DNA from: Uliginosibacterium paludis
GTDB taxonomy: Bacteria; Pseudomonadota; Gammaproteobacteria; Burkholderiales; Rhodocyclaceae
Assembly: GCF_039631355.1 (NCBI RefSeq)
Contig: NZ_JBDIVF010000003.1
Coordinates: forward strand, 558,001-622,000
DNA length: 64,000 nt
Reading direction: 5' to 3'
Shown here: one piece after another, positions 25,493 through 34,800 of the stretch
Layout: every line of letters starts with the position of its first letter
Numbering within the stretch: position 1 is the stretch's first letter
Position numbers and translations under genes: made by a program
Notes under the pieces: model-generated
Database searches by the model: none
Told to the model about the DNA's origin: nothing
What the model saw: only the letters and a program-made list of their open reading frames with translations

Positions 25493-27766
25493 TCAAGCAC
25501 GCAACAATCGCAAGCCATTCGCCACCACCAGGAGGCTCGCCCCCACATCGGCAAACACCGCCATCCACATGGTGCCGGTGCCCGTCAGGGTGAGGACGAG
25601 AAACACGGCCTTGATGCCCAGTGCCAGCACGATGTTCTGCACCAGCAAGTTGTGGGTGTGGCGTGACAGGCGCACGAAGCGTGGCAGCTTGCGCAGGTCG
25701 TCGTCCATAAGCGCAACATCAGCCGTTTCGATGGCGGTGCCGGTGCCTGCGGCGCCCATCGCAAAACCGATGTCGGCGCGGGCAAGTGCGGGGGCGTCGT
25801 TGATGCCGTCGCCGACCATGCCGACTGCCGCGCCTTGCGCCAGGCGCTCTTCGATCAGGCGGAGTTTATCTTCCGGCAGCAGGTCGCCACGGGCTTCGTC
25901 GATGCCGACTTGCTGCGCGATGGCGCGCGCCGTGTGGGCGTTGTCGCCGGTCAGCATCAGGGTCTTGATGCCCAGAGCGTGAAGTTCCGTGATGGCCTGA
26001 CGGCTGCTGTCCTTGACCGTATCGGCAACAGCGAAGAGCCCGTGCACGCTGCGCTCGTCTGCCAGCAGGATGACGGTTTTGCCTTGCTCTTCCAGAGCGC
26101 CCAGGCGGGTTTCCAGTGCATCGGAGCACAAGCCTCGCTCATGAATCAGGCGATGGTTGCCCAGGCAATACCGTTTGCCATCGATCAGGCCTTGCGTGCC
26201 ACGCCCCGGCAAAGCTTCAAACCCTTCAACTTCCATGAGCGGAATGCCATCTCGTCCGGCGGCTTCGCTGAGCGCGCGGGAGACGGGGTGGTCCGAGCGT
26301 GCAGCCAGGCTCGCGGCCAGGCTGCGTACCGTGGCGGCATCCCATTCATTCAGGGCAGCAAAATCAGTCTGCGCCGGTTTGCCGTGCGTGAGGGTGCCGG
26401 TCTTGTCCAGCGCCAGCCAGGCGAGCTTGCGGCCTTCCTCCAGATACACACCACCTTTGACGAGGATACCGTGACGCGCAGCGGCGGCCAGGCCGCTGAC
26501 GATGGTGACGGGGGTCGAAATCACCAACGCACAAGGGCAGGCAATCACCAGCAGCACGAGGGCCTTGTAGATCCACGCGAACCACTCACCGCCGAAGAAC
26601 AATGGCGGCGCAATCGCCACCCCTAGCGCGATGGCAAACACGATAGGCGTGTAGACGCGGGCGAACTGGTCGACGAAGCGCTGCGTCGGTGCGCGCGCGC
26701 CTTGTGCGGCCTCGATGGCGTGGATGATGCGCGCCAGCGTACTGTCGTTCGCCACAGCGGTGACGAGGTATTCGAAGGAGCCAGATTCGTTGATGGTGCC
26801 GGCGAAGACCTGATCGCCTTCGGCCTTTTCCACCGGCAAGCTTTCGCCGGTAATGGGCGCCTGGTTGATGGCCGAGCGTCCGCTGACAATGCGCCCATCA
26901 AGCGCGATGCGTTCGCCAGGCCGTACTCGTACGCGGGCGTCGAGCGGCACCGCGCGGGCGGGCTGTGCCTGCCAGCTTCCATCCGCCTGCAGCACGTTTG
27001 CCTGCTCTGGCGTCAGCTTGAGCAGGCCTTGAATGGCGTTGCGTGCCCGGTCCAGTGACTTGGCCTCGATCAACTCGGCAATCGTGAACAGCACCATTAC
27101 CATCGCGGCTTCTGGCCATTGGCCAATCAGCAAGGCACCTGTGACAGCAATGCTCATCAGCGCGTTGATGTTGAGGTTGCCGTTGCGGACGGCAATCCAA
27201 CCCTTCTTGTAGGTCGTGATACCGCAGGCCAGCACCGCGACGACGGACAGCAAGGCAGTGACCCACACCGGCAAGCCGGCCCAGTGTGCGGCCTCCGAAC
27301 CCACTGCCGCCATGCCCGCCAGTAGCAGCGGCCACCACGGGCGAGCGGGTTCTGCCGACGAGGCGGCGGCAGTCTCCGGTCCATTGGCCAGCTCCGGTGT
27401 GAATCCCAATGAACGGATGGCAGCCAGAATGTCGTCCAGCACAGCCGGGGTATGGGTGACGGTCAACACCCGCTGCATCAGGTTGAACTCCATGCCTGCC
27501 ACACCGGTCATGCCGCCCAGTTTTTTGCGCAGCAGCCCTTCTTCGGTAGGGCAGTCCATCTGCATGATGCGGATGGGAGTCCGGGTGCCGTCTGCGTGGG
27601 CTACAGGTTCGGTCAAGGGGCTTGAAAACGAAGCCTGAGCGCCGCCACAGCAGTTGCTTGAACAAGTGCTGCTCACAGGTGGTTTAGCGGGAGCACAGCA
27701 AGCGTCACTGGCGTGCTCGCTGTCGTGAGGGTGCTTATGGCTATCGTGTTGAAGCTGCGCAGACAT
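25493..27766 (-). CDS. cadA: Cadmium/zinc/lead-exporting P1B-type ATPase
   Basis: A 757-aa inner-membrane pump exporting Cd(II), Zn(II) or Pb(II) from the cytosol. N-terminal tail rich in His and Cys (HDSHKHPHDSEH, DACCAP, CSSNCCGG), then a metal-binding domain with MQMDCPTEE, eight predicted helices with the CPC motif in ACPCALVIS, phosphorylation motif DKTGTLTHG, SDHPVSRAL and GDGINDAP. CPC with MDCPTEE points to the divalent (CadA/ZntA/PbrA) group. Start at 27766 gives the metal tail directly; the frame extends 12 codons more. Divergent from cadR through a MerR-type promoter. Confidence 0.94.
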   Translation of the reverse strand: MSAQLQHDSHKHPHDSEHASDACCAPAKPPVSSTCSSNCCGGAQASFSSPLTEPVAHADGTRTPIRIMQMDCPTEEGLLRKKLGGMTGVAGMEFNLMQRVLTVTHTPAVLDDILAAIRSLGFTPELANGPETAAASSAEPARPWWPLLLAGMAAVGSEAAHWAGLPVWVTALLSVVAVLACGITTYKKGWIAVRNGNLNINALMSIAVTGALLIGQWPEAAMVMVLFTIAELIEAKSLDRARNAIQGLLKLTPEQANVLQADGSWQAQPARAVPLDARVRVRPGERIALDGRIVSGRSAINQAPITGESLPVEKAEGDQVFAGTINESGSFEYLVTAVANDSTLARIIHAIEAAQGARAPTQRFVDQFARVYTPIVFAIALGVAIAPPLFFGGEWFAWIYKALVLLVIACPCALVISTPVTIVSGLAAAARHGILVKGGVYLEEGRKLAWLALDKTGTLTHGKPAQTDFAALNEWDAATVRSLAASLAARSDHPVSRALSEAAGRDGIPLMEVEGFEALPGRGTQGLIDGKRYCLGNHRLIHERGLCSDALETRLGALEEQGKTVILLADERSVHGLFAVADTVKDSSRQAITELHALGIKTLMLTGDNAHTARAIAQQVGIDEARGDLLPEDKLRLIEERLAQGAAVGMVGDGINDAPALARADIGFAMGAAGTGTAIETADVALMDDDLRKLPRFVRLSRHTHNLLVQNIVLALGIKAVFLVLTLTGTGTMWMAVFADVGASLLVVANGLRLLRA

Positions 27767-27793
27767 GCTGTACTCCAGAGCTCGTATAGGTGT

Positions 27794-27824
27794 ATTGCAC
27801 AATCTGAAGCTACTATAGAGTCAA
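27794..27824 (-). promoter_or_regulatory. MerR-type promoter of cadA
   Basis: On the minus strand: -35 TTGACT (27824-27819), spacer of 19 bp containing CTATAGTAGCTTCAG, -10 TGCAAT (27799-27794). The overlong spacer is typical of promoters that CadR/PbrR twist open on metal binding. cadA starts 28 bp downstream of the -10. Confidence 0.85.
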
Positions 27825-27843
27825 GCTCTTTCTGGAGTACAGC

Positions 27844-28275
27844 ATGAAAATCGGCGAACTGGCGCAGCTTGCGCAATGCACGGTCGAAACCGTGCGCTAC
27901 TACGAGCGTGAAAACCTGCTGCCCGCTCCTGCGCGCACGCAAGGCAACTTCCGGTTGTATGGGCCGCTGCACGTCGAACGCCTGCGCTTCATCCGCAATT
28001 GCCGCGCGCTGGACATGAGCCACGACGAGATTCGCAATCTGCTGGCACTGGCCGACCGGACTGCCGAAGGCTGTGGTGCAGTCAATGCCGTATTTGACCA
28101 GCACATCGCCCACGTGGATGAGCGCATCCGCGAGCTGGCGCAGCTCAAGGAGCAGCTCAGCGCTTTACGTCAACGTTGTGCGGGAGAGCATGCAGTCGCG
28201 GCCTGCGGCATCCTGCAGGGCCTGGCTGCGATGGAGACAGAGGCCCGACACGAGCGGCATACGCATCTGGGTTGA
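27844..28275 (+). CDS. cadR: MerR-family metal regulator CadR/PbrR
   Basis: A 143-aa activator-repressor. HTH at 1-45 (MKIGELAQLAQCTVETVRYYERENLLP), dimer helix at about 80-112, metal loop at the C-terminus. Cys77, Cys112 and Cys121 align with the ligands of CadR/PbrR; Cys12 and Cys53 are extra; the tail carries three His (RHERHTHLG). It binds the divergent promoter and switches cadA on with Cd/Zn/Pb. An almost identical promoter lies before czcI, beside a broken second copy of this gene (38051-38107), so it may act there too. Confidence 0.92.
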   Translation: MKIGELAQLAQCTVETVRYYERENLLPAPARTQGNFRLYGPLHVERLRFIRNCRALDMSHDEIRNLLALADRTAEGCGAVNAVFDQHIAHVDERIRELAQLKEQLSALRQRCAGEHAVAACGILQGLAAMETEARHERHTHLG

Positions 28276-28331
28276 GCGTGTGCAAGTGCGCGCTTGATGC
28301 TCGCCAAATGTTTCTGTAGGCTCCGGCCCCG

Positions 28332-28679
28332 ATGAAGCGCTTTCTGCTGATCCTCTTTGTAATGTTGTTGCCGCTCCAGTCCGTCTGGGCAGCGGTGGAT
28401 ATCTATTGTCAGTCTGAGGTTGCAAGCAATGGCGCGCACTGCGCCGACGACTGCCTGCTGAAGCAAGCGTCGGATTCATCCAGTCCTGATAGCAAGAACA
28501 CCGTCTCTCACGACGGAGATTGCTCCCCCTGCCATGCCGGCCATCCCTTAGCCTTATCCGGCTCGTATGTGCAGGGCTTTGCGGCAGCAGGGCCATTGCC
28601 CATTGCGTTGGCGCACTTCCCCAGCCTCCTTTCTCCTGCCACGCGGCCTGAACGGCCCAAGTGGTTCGCGCTCGCCTGA
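28332..28679 (+). CDS. CzcI-like exported protein
   Basis: A 115-aa protein with signal peptide (FLLILFVMLLPLQSVWAA), two CxxxC-like patterns (HCADDCLL, GDCSPCHAGH) and the tail RPERPKWFALA. The layout matches the product at 37559-37906 (PLQS/PFQSTWA, ACHA, GPEKPNWYAVG), which leads the czc operon. CzcI is a small periplasmic protein at the start of czc operons with a proposed regulatory role. Here it is 56 bp after cadR and before lspA. Confidence 0.7.
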   Translation: MKRFLLILFVMLLPLQSVWAAVDIYCQSEVASNGAHCADDCLLKQASDSSSPDSKNTVSHDGDCSPCHAGHPLALSGSYVQGFAAAGPLPIALAHFPSLLSPATRPERPKWFALA

Positions 28680-28784
28680 AGCGGGCGCACGGTTCCTTCT
28701 CGTAGCGTCCCTTGAAAAGTTGGCTTCCAGCCTGGTGCTGGAAGGTCTGCATTCATCTGCACGCGCTGCATGCAAGAGGTGGGA

Positions 28785-29357
28785 ATGAATCGTATAGAGA
28801 ATTTGTCGCAGGCCTTGGCTGCTGCGATACACAGAGCACGTACTGCGCACAATCCAGCCGTGCCGCGCACGACATGGCCGTGGTTTGCCTTGGCGGGCTT
28901 GGTATTGCTTGCCGATCAGCTCAGCAAGGCTTTGATCGCATCCAGTCTGATGCTGGCCGAGCGCATTCCGCTGACCAGCTTTTTCAATCTCGTACACGTG
29001 CTCAACCCCGGTGCAGCGTTCAGCTTCCTTGCCGATGCAGGAGGCTGGCAACGCTATGCGTTTTCGGTGCTGGGCATCGCAGTGAGCGTCTGGATGGCGC
29101 GTGAGATCCGGCAAAGCAAGACGAGTCGCACGGAATGTTTCGCCTACGCCATGATCATTGGCGGAGCGCTGGGCAATGTGGTGGATCGTGTCTTGCGTGG
29201 CGCGGTGACGGACTTCCTCGATTTTCACTGGCAAGGCATGCACTGGCCCGCGTTCAACTTTGCCGACATTGCGATCAACATCGGTGTGCTGTTGATGTTG
29301 CTGGGTCTCTGGCGCCAGAGCCGGTCTGCACAAGCGCGTGACGGGAGGCCTGCATGA
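28785..29357 (+). CDS. lspA: Lipoprotein signal peptidase (signal peptidase II)
   Basis: A 190-aa four-helix membrane aspartyl protease that removes lipoprotein signal peptides. Conserved blocks: LLADQLSKALI, LNPGAAFSFL, IIGGALGNVVDRVLRGAVTDF and FNFADIAINIG; the catalytic Asp pair is in NVVDR and FNFAD. Start chosen at ATG 28785 with GAGG 5 bases before; an upstream ATG at 28770 lacks a ribosome site. A transposon-borne lspA is typical of pbr/cad islands, where it may help mature several metal lipoproteins seen here. Overlaps the next gene (ATGA). Confidence 0.92.
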   Translation: MNRIENLSQALAAAIHRARTAHNPAVPRTTWPWFALAGLVLLADQLSKALIASSLMLAERIPLTSFFNLVHVLNPGAAFSFLADAGGWQRYAFSVLGIAVSVWMAREIRQSKTSRTECFAYAMIIGGALGNVVDRVLRGAVTDFLDFHWQGMHWPAFNFADIAINIGVLLMLLGLWRQSRSAQARDGRPA

Positions 29358-29827
29358 GCAGACATCTTTCCTGGCTTTTCGTCAGCCTCTGCCTGCTGAC
29401 CAGCATGCCACTGAGCGCAGCACGCGACGTGCTGGAGGAGCCGGTGTCCTTGCGTGCGGAAGCTGATCTGATCAAGGCCGTCGCGCTGACCTTGCAGCAT
29501 GCCATCACCACTTCGGAGCAGTTTCAGGGGCGCAGCCCGGCACTGCGGAAGTTTGCAGACAAAGAGCTCAAGAAAAGTCGTTCGCGCCTGCAGCAATTAG
29601 GCAAACGTATCCCCGAGCAAGTCCCGCCGGTACGTCAGCTGGCCATTGCACCGGATAACGAACAAAGCTACGTGCGCGCGATGCTGCGCAACCATGCGCG
29701 GTTAGTTGAGCTGATCGAGCACGGCCTCGGTCTGCCACTCTCTGAAGATATCAAGCACGCCATGGAAGCGCTGTCGTCCAACGCGATTGCCGAGCGCGCC
29801 TTCCTGAACAAAATGGAGCAGTCATGA
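29354..29827 (+). CDS. Exported helical protein of unknown function
   Basis: A 157-aa protein with signal peptide (LFVSLCLLTSMPLSAA) and a helical, charged mature part (LIKAVALTLQHAIT..., KFADKELKKSRSRLQQLGKRI, LRNHARLVELIEHGLGL). No Cys and no known domain recognised. Located between lspA and a dsbB-like gene with 4-bp overlaps on both sides, so it is translated as part of that unit. A periplasmic partner of the disulfide pair is one guess; evidence is positional only. Confidence 0.65.
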   Translation: MSRHLSWLFVSLCLLTSMPLSAARDVLEEPVSLRAEADLIKAVALTLQHAITTSEQFQGRSPALRKFADKELKKSRSRLQQLGKRIPEQVPPVRQLAIAPDNEQSYVRAMLRNHARLVELIEHGLGLPLSEDIKHAMEALSSNAIAERAFLNKMEQS

Positions 29828-30273
29828 GCACTGCCGATGAGATGGAACCCATCTCCAGACCCTTTCGCTGGAACCTGCTGTTTGCCGCCTGGCTGATGGC
29901 CAGCGTGGCAACCCTGGGCGCGCTGTTTTTCAGCGAAGTCATGCAGCGCACACCCTGTGTGTTGTGCTGGTATCAACGCATCTTCATGTTCCCGCTGGTT
30001 TTTGTTCTCGGTGCCGGCCTGTTGCCATTTGATCCACGCAGCGTGCGCTATGCCTTGCCGCTCGCCGTCACAGGCTGGGGCTTCGCGCTTTATCACTGCC
30101 TGCTCTACATGGGCTTCATCCCAAAGAGTTTGCAGCCCTGCACACAAGGTCTGTCGTGCGCCGACGTGAAGCTGGAACTGTTCAGCTTCGTCACCATTCC
30201 CCTGCTGTCCCTTCTCGCTTTCACTCTCATCATTGCGCTGCTGTGGGCAGTGCGGAAAGGCATCAAACAATGA
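29824..30273 (+). CDS. DsbB-like disulfide bond formation protein
   Basis: A 149-aa four-helix membrane protein. First Cys pair in TPCVLCWYQRIFMF (CxxC as in DsbB/BdbC), second pair in LQPCTQGLSCADVK. Oxidises a DsbA-type partner and passes electrons to quinone. Length and CVLCWYQR fit the short BdbC-type. The next gene is a thioredoxin-fold exported protein, its expected partner; the two overlap by 4 bp. Confidence 0.88.
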   Translation: MSTADEMEPISRPFRWNLLFAAWLMASVATLGALFFSEVMQRTPCVLCWYQRIFMFPLVFVLGAGLLPFDPRSVRYALPLAVTGWGFALYHCLLYMGFIPKSLQPCTQGLSCADVKLELFSFVTIPLLSLLAFTLIIALLWAVRKGIKQ

Positions 30274-30929
30274 AACGCTCTCTCATCGTCATCGGCGCAG
30301 CTGCGACCCTGATCGCCGCATTTGTCGCCGGCGCCTACTTCTACACGGCCCGGCAGAACGCTGAAGTGACCACGGCAGCGCAGTCGGTCGATTCGCCATT
30401 CAAACGCGTGGGCACTCCTTCGATGGGCAATCCTGACGCAAAGGTTGAAATCACCGAATTCTTCGATCCGGCCTGCGAAGCCTGCCGGGCCTTCTATCCG
30501 CATGTGAAGCGTCTGCTTGGCGAACACTCCGGCAAAGTCCGGCTGACCCTGCGCTATGCGGCTTTTCACGAAGGTTCTGACTACGTCGTAAAGCTACTTG
30601 AGGCTGCGCGTCTGCAAGGCCAGGAGATCTACCTGAAGACACTGGAAGCAACGCTCAGCGCGCAGCCGATGTGGGCGGAACATGGACGCCCGCAGCCGCA
30701 AAAGGTGTGGGATGCACTCGCAAGCACCGGCCTTGATATCGAACGTGCGCGGCGGGATATGGAACGCCCGGAAATTGCTGCAAGGTTGCAGCAGGACACT
30801 GCGGATATCGTAGCGCTCAAAGTGCGCCAGACGCCCACTTTTTTCATCAACGGTAAACCTCTGCGTAACTTTGGCCAGGATGGCTTGAGCTTCCAGCTGC
30901 GCGAAGAAATTGCTGCAAGTTACCCGTAA
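30270..30929 (+). CDS. DsbA-family thiol oxidoreductase, membrane-anchored
   Basis: A 219-aa protein with N-terminal anchor (LIVIGAAATLIAAFVAGAYFY), then a DsbA/DsbG-like thioredoxin fold: ITEFFDPACEACRAFYPHV has the redox CEAC, and the cis-Pro loop is RQTPTFFING. Paired with the preceding DsbB-like oxidase. In metal islands such pairs may oxidise or protect cysteines of periplasmic metal proteins. Start ATG overlaps the previous TGA. Last gene of the run lspA-29354-dsbB-dsbA. Confidence 0.87.
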   Translation: MKRSLIVIGAAATLIAAFVAGAYFYTARQNAEVTTAAQSVDSPFKRVGTPSMGNPDAKVEITEFFDPACEACRAFYPHVKRLLGEHSGKVRLTLRYAAFHEGSDYVVKLLEAARLQGQEIYLKTLEATLSAQPMWAEHGRPQPQKVWDALASTGLDIERARRDMERPEIAARLQQDTADIVALKVRQTPTFFINGKPLRNFGQDGLSFQLREEIAASYP

Positions 30930-31068
30930 TGATCGATACAGGACGACAGCACTCAGGGCTGTCGCCTGCATCAAAGGCCCTGCACGCAAGCAGAGCCTGC
31001 AGGTTGTGAAACTGGGCGTGGCGAGATTGAATGACGCCACGCCCGACACTTCCTCAGCTCTGCACAAA

Positions 31069-31452
31069 TTACTCCGCTACACGCCGAATCATGGGCTCGG
31101 CACACTGCTTGATATTTGCGTACACGAGATCATCCACCTTGAAGTCGGCCTTGTCGGTTTTCTCCTTCTGATCGGTTTTGTCCGACAACAGCATGAGCTG
31201 AGTGCGCTGCCGACCGCTCCCTTGATAATTCACGACAGCAACCGGCGTCTTCTTGTCCGCCTTATCGGCCTGGGGGCAGGTATAGCCGTATGTGCTTTCC
31301 AGTCGCTCAAGTGAGCCGACCGCCTGAACGCGCGCCTTGCGCCAGCCGTCTTCGTGGCGGTATTTGCCCTCGTAGGGAGCGATGGAGCACGCACTGAGCA
31401 GTGCGAGTGACAAAGCTGCGATGAGGCCTAAGGTCGAGTTACGGGGTTTCAT
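31069..31452 (-). CDS. Lipoprotein of unknown function in the czc operon
   Basis: A 127-aa protein: signal peptide GLIAALSLALLSACSIAP with lipobox LSAC; mature part basic and polar (YEGKYRHEDGWRKARVQAVG, CPQADKADKKTPV). Start chosen at ATG 31452, where AGGAG lies 8 bases upstream; upstream in-frame ATGs at 31458 and 31470 are worse placed. Last gene of the leftward czc operon, directly after the PII-like gene. Two extra Cys (in YTCPQ and IKQCAEP) could form a disulfide. No family recognised. Confidence 0.65.
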   Translation of the reverse strand: MKPRNSTLGLIAALSLALLSACSIAPYEGKYRHEDGWRKARVQAVGSLERLESTYGYTCPQADKADKKTPVAVVNYQGSGRQRTQLMLLSDKTDQKEKTDKADFKVDDLVYANIKQCAEPMIRRVAE

Positions 31453-31466
31453 GTTCATTCTCCTAT

Positions 31467-31805
31467 TCAATCAATACGCACCGCCGAAGCGATATCCACG
31501 ACATAAATCCAGCCGGCCTGCCGACTGCCTGTGTGAGCGGCTTGCCGGATAACAGTGACGAGTGCATCAGCGTGCTCGTCTTCGCACAGCATTTCGAGCT
31601 TGTATTCGTTGATGACTTCCTCCCCCAGCGCCATCGAGTAGTGGCGCTCGCTGGCGTCCAGCGCCAGCAGCGAGCCCTTCACAACGTAGGCAGTGAGGTT
31701 GTGGCGGCAGGCGCCATCGTCGCCGCCGAACGCCTCGGACTCCTTCAGTGCCTGAATGACCGCCGCTACGCGGTTGGCATGCACATAGGCCTTGATCTCC
31801 TTCAT
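31467..31805 (-). CDS. PII-like signalling protein of the czc operon
   Basis: A 112-aa protein of the GlnB/PII fold: N-terminal KEIKAYVHANRVAAVIQAL and C-terminal YKLEMLCEDEHADALVTVI...GWIYVVDIASAVRI keep the beta-alpha-beta pattern and final strand of PII. The T-loop region (AFGGDDGACRHNLTAYVVK) differs from GlnB and lacks the uridylylated Tyr context. PII-like proteins accompany RND metal pumps in other bacteria and could sense a nucleotide or metal near the pump. Ribosome site AAGGAG precedes it; the start abuts the czcA stop. Confidence 0.82.
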   Translation of the reverse strand: MKEIKAYVHANRVAAVIQALKESEAFGGDDGACRHNLTAYVVKGSLLALDASERHYSMALGEEVINEYKLEMLCEDEHADALVTVIRQAAHTGSRQAGWIYVVDIASAVRID

Positions 31806-34800
31806 TACTCTTCTCCTTCCGGGTGGTTTTCAAATGCGGATTTGCGTGCGGCGCGGGTTTCAGCCCACTCATACATAAGTGGCAACAACAACAGCGTCAG
31901 CAAGGTAGAGGTGATGAGGCCGCCGACGACGACGGTCGCAAGCGGGCGCTGCGTTTCAGCGCCCACTCCGGTCGAGATCAGCATCGGCACCAGGCCCAGA
32001 ATGGCGACCGAGGCCGTCATCAATACGGGGCGCAGGCGCAACGCTGCGCCTTGGCGTACCGCATCGCGGATGCTCAAACCTTGCCTTCGCAGGTCATTGA
32101 GGAAGGACACCATCACGATGCCGTTGAGCATCGCCACGCCAAACACTGCGATGAAACCGATGGCTGATGGCACCGACAGGTATTGCCCGCTGATGAACAG
32201 CGCGACGATGCCGCCGATGATGGCGAAGGGCACGTTGGCGATGATCAGCGTGGCATGCCGCACGGAGTTGAAGGCGGTGTAGAGCAGGATGAAGATCAGC
32301 CCTATGGTCAGCGGCACGATCAGCCCCAGCCGGGCCATTGCGCGTTGCTGGTTCTCGAAGGCTCCGCCCCATTCCACCCAGTAGCCGGGTGGCAATTGCA
32401 CGCTTTGGCTCAACGCGGCGTTGGCATCCTTGACGAAGCCATCCACGTCGCGCCCCTTCACATCCATCTGCAAGACGGCATAACGTTGCAACTGCTCGCG
32501 ACGCACGAAGGAGTAGCCTTCATCCGTCTCGATTTTCGCGACCTGCGAGAAGGGCACCAATACTCCGGAACTGGTGCGCAACGGGATGGCGGCAATCGCA
32601 TCCGGGCTGGCGCGATAGCCTTCGGCCAGACGCACCGCGATATCGAATCGCCGTGTGCCGTCGATCAGCGTGGATACCGCACTGCCACCAATGCCGGCCT
32701 GTACGACCTCCAGAATCTCGTCGGCATTGATGCCGTAGCGTGCTGCGGCTTCGCGATCCACCTTGATGATGAGCTGCGGTTTGCCCTTGTTCGCCTCTGC
32801 CGACAGATCGGCCACACCTGGCACCTTGTCGAGCACACCCTTGATCTGGCCGGAGAATCGATCCAGCGTGGCGAGATCTTCGCCGTAGAGTTTCAAGGCC
32901 AGCGTGGCGCGCACGCCGGAAATCAACTCTTCGACACGCATCTGGATCGGCTGGGTGGCCCCGAACACGGCTGTTGGCACAGCCTGTTCCAGCACCTCCT
33001 GCATTTCACCGGAGAGCTTGGCGTAGGAGATTTTCTCCGGCCACTCGGATTGCGGCTTCATGTCCAGCAGCACTTCCATGTAGTTCACGTCCGCCGTTTC
33101 GCCGCGTTCGGCACGCCCGATGGTGGACAGCACGGAATTGACCTGCGGGAATTTCGCGCGCAAGGCGGTTTCCGCTTCGTGCGAGACACGAATGGATTGG
33201 GCCAGCGAAGTCGAAGGAATGCCCGTGATGCGGAACATGATCGCGCCCTCCTGCAACTGCGGCATGAACTCCTTGCCCAGCAGCGGGAACAGCGCCAAAG
33301 CCCCTATCAGCAGTGCGACAGCCGAGCCGACGACCCGTTTCTTGCGTGCCAGTGCCCAGTCCAGCAAGGGCAGATAAATCCGCTTGGCATGCCGGACAAG
33401 GAAGGTGTCGCGCTCTTCCTTGGGCTTGAGGATCAGGGCCGCCAGCACTGGCACCAGGGTCAGCGAGAGCAGCAAGGAGCCGGCCATGGCGAAGGTAATG
33501 GTCAGCGCCATCGGTTTGAACAACTTGCCTTCCAGCCCCGTGAGCGAGAACAGCGGCAGGAACACCACGATGATGATGAGGATGGCAAAAGCGATGGGGT
33601 TCGCTACCTCGCGTGCGGCTTGCAGGATCACATGCGTCCTGTTGATCGGCTTGCCACTCTCGCGGGCGTGCGACAACAGCCGGAAGGCGTTTTCGACCAT
33701 CACCACTGCGCCATCTACCATCATCCCGGTGCCGATGGCGAGCCCGGCCAGCGACATGAGATTGGCTGACAAACCGAACTGATCCATCAGCAGGAAGGCA
33801 ATCAGCATGGCCAGCGGCAAGGTGACGATCACTACGATGGCGGAACGGATCTCGCCGAGGAACAGGAACAGGATCAGGGCCACCAGCAGTGCGCCTTCCA
33901 ACAGCGCACTTTCAGCGGTCTTGAGCGCTTTCTGCACAATGTCCGTGCGGTCGTAGATCGGCTTGAGCGTCACGCCCTTGGGCAGCGCCGCTTGTGCCGT
34001 GGCGAGCTTGGCCTTGACGGCATCGACCACGTTCTGCGCGTTCTCATTGACCCGCGCAAGCGCCATGCCCAGCACCGCTTCCTTGCCATCGCGCGTGACC
34101 GCGCCGAAACGCAGGGCGGGCGCTTCCTTCACGTCGGCCACATCGCGCACGTAGATTGGAGACCCTTCACGCTCGGCCACCACGATACTGCCGATGTCCT
34201 GTGTGTTGCTGACCAGTCCCAGGCCACGCACGAGATACTGCTCGGCCCCCACATCGATGTACTGACCCCCGACCTGACGATTGTTGGCTGTCAGCGCCTC
34301 CATGACCTGCTTGAAAGACAGGCTGTACTTGATGAGACGACGCGGGTCGATCTGCACCTGATACTGTTTTTCTTCCCCGCCCCAGGAGATCACATCATCG
34401 ACACCGGGTGCGGTGCGCAAGATCAAGCGCACCGTCCAGTCATGCAATGTGCGTAAATCCATGGCCGACAGTTTCTTGTCCGCAGACTCGACGGTGTACC
34501 AGAAGACCTGCCCGAGCCCCGAGCTATTGGGGCCGAGTACCGGTTCGCCGTAGCCTTGCGGCAAGCGTTCCTTGGCCTCCTGCAACTTCTCGCCGACCAG
34601 ACGGCGTGCGAAGTAGATGTCGACCTTGTCCTTGAAATAAACGCCGACATACGACAAGCCGAAGAGCGAGACGGAGCGTACTTCTTCCACGTCCGGCAGG
34701 CCTGCCATAGCCCCTTCGATGGGCGTCGTCAGCAGTTTCTCGACATCTTCCGCCGCGAGGCCGGGCGATTCGGTATAGATGTTCACCTGAATCGGCGTGA

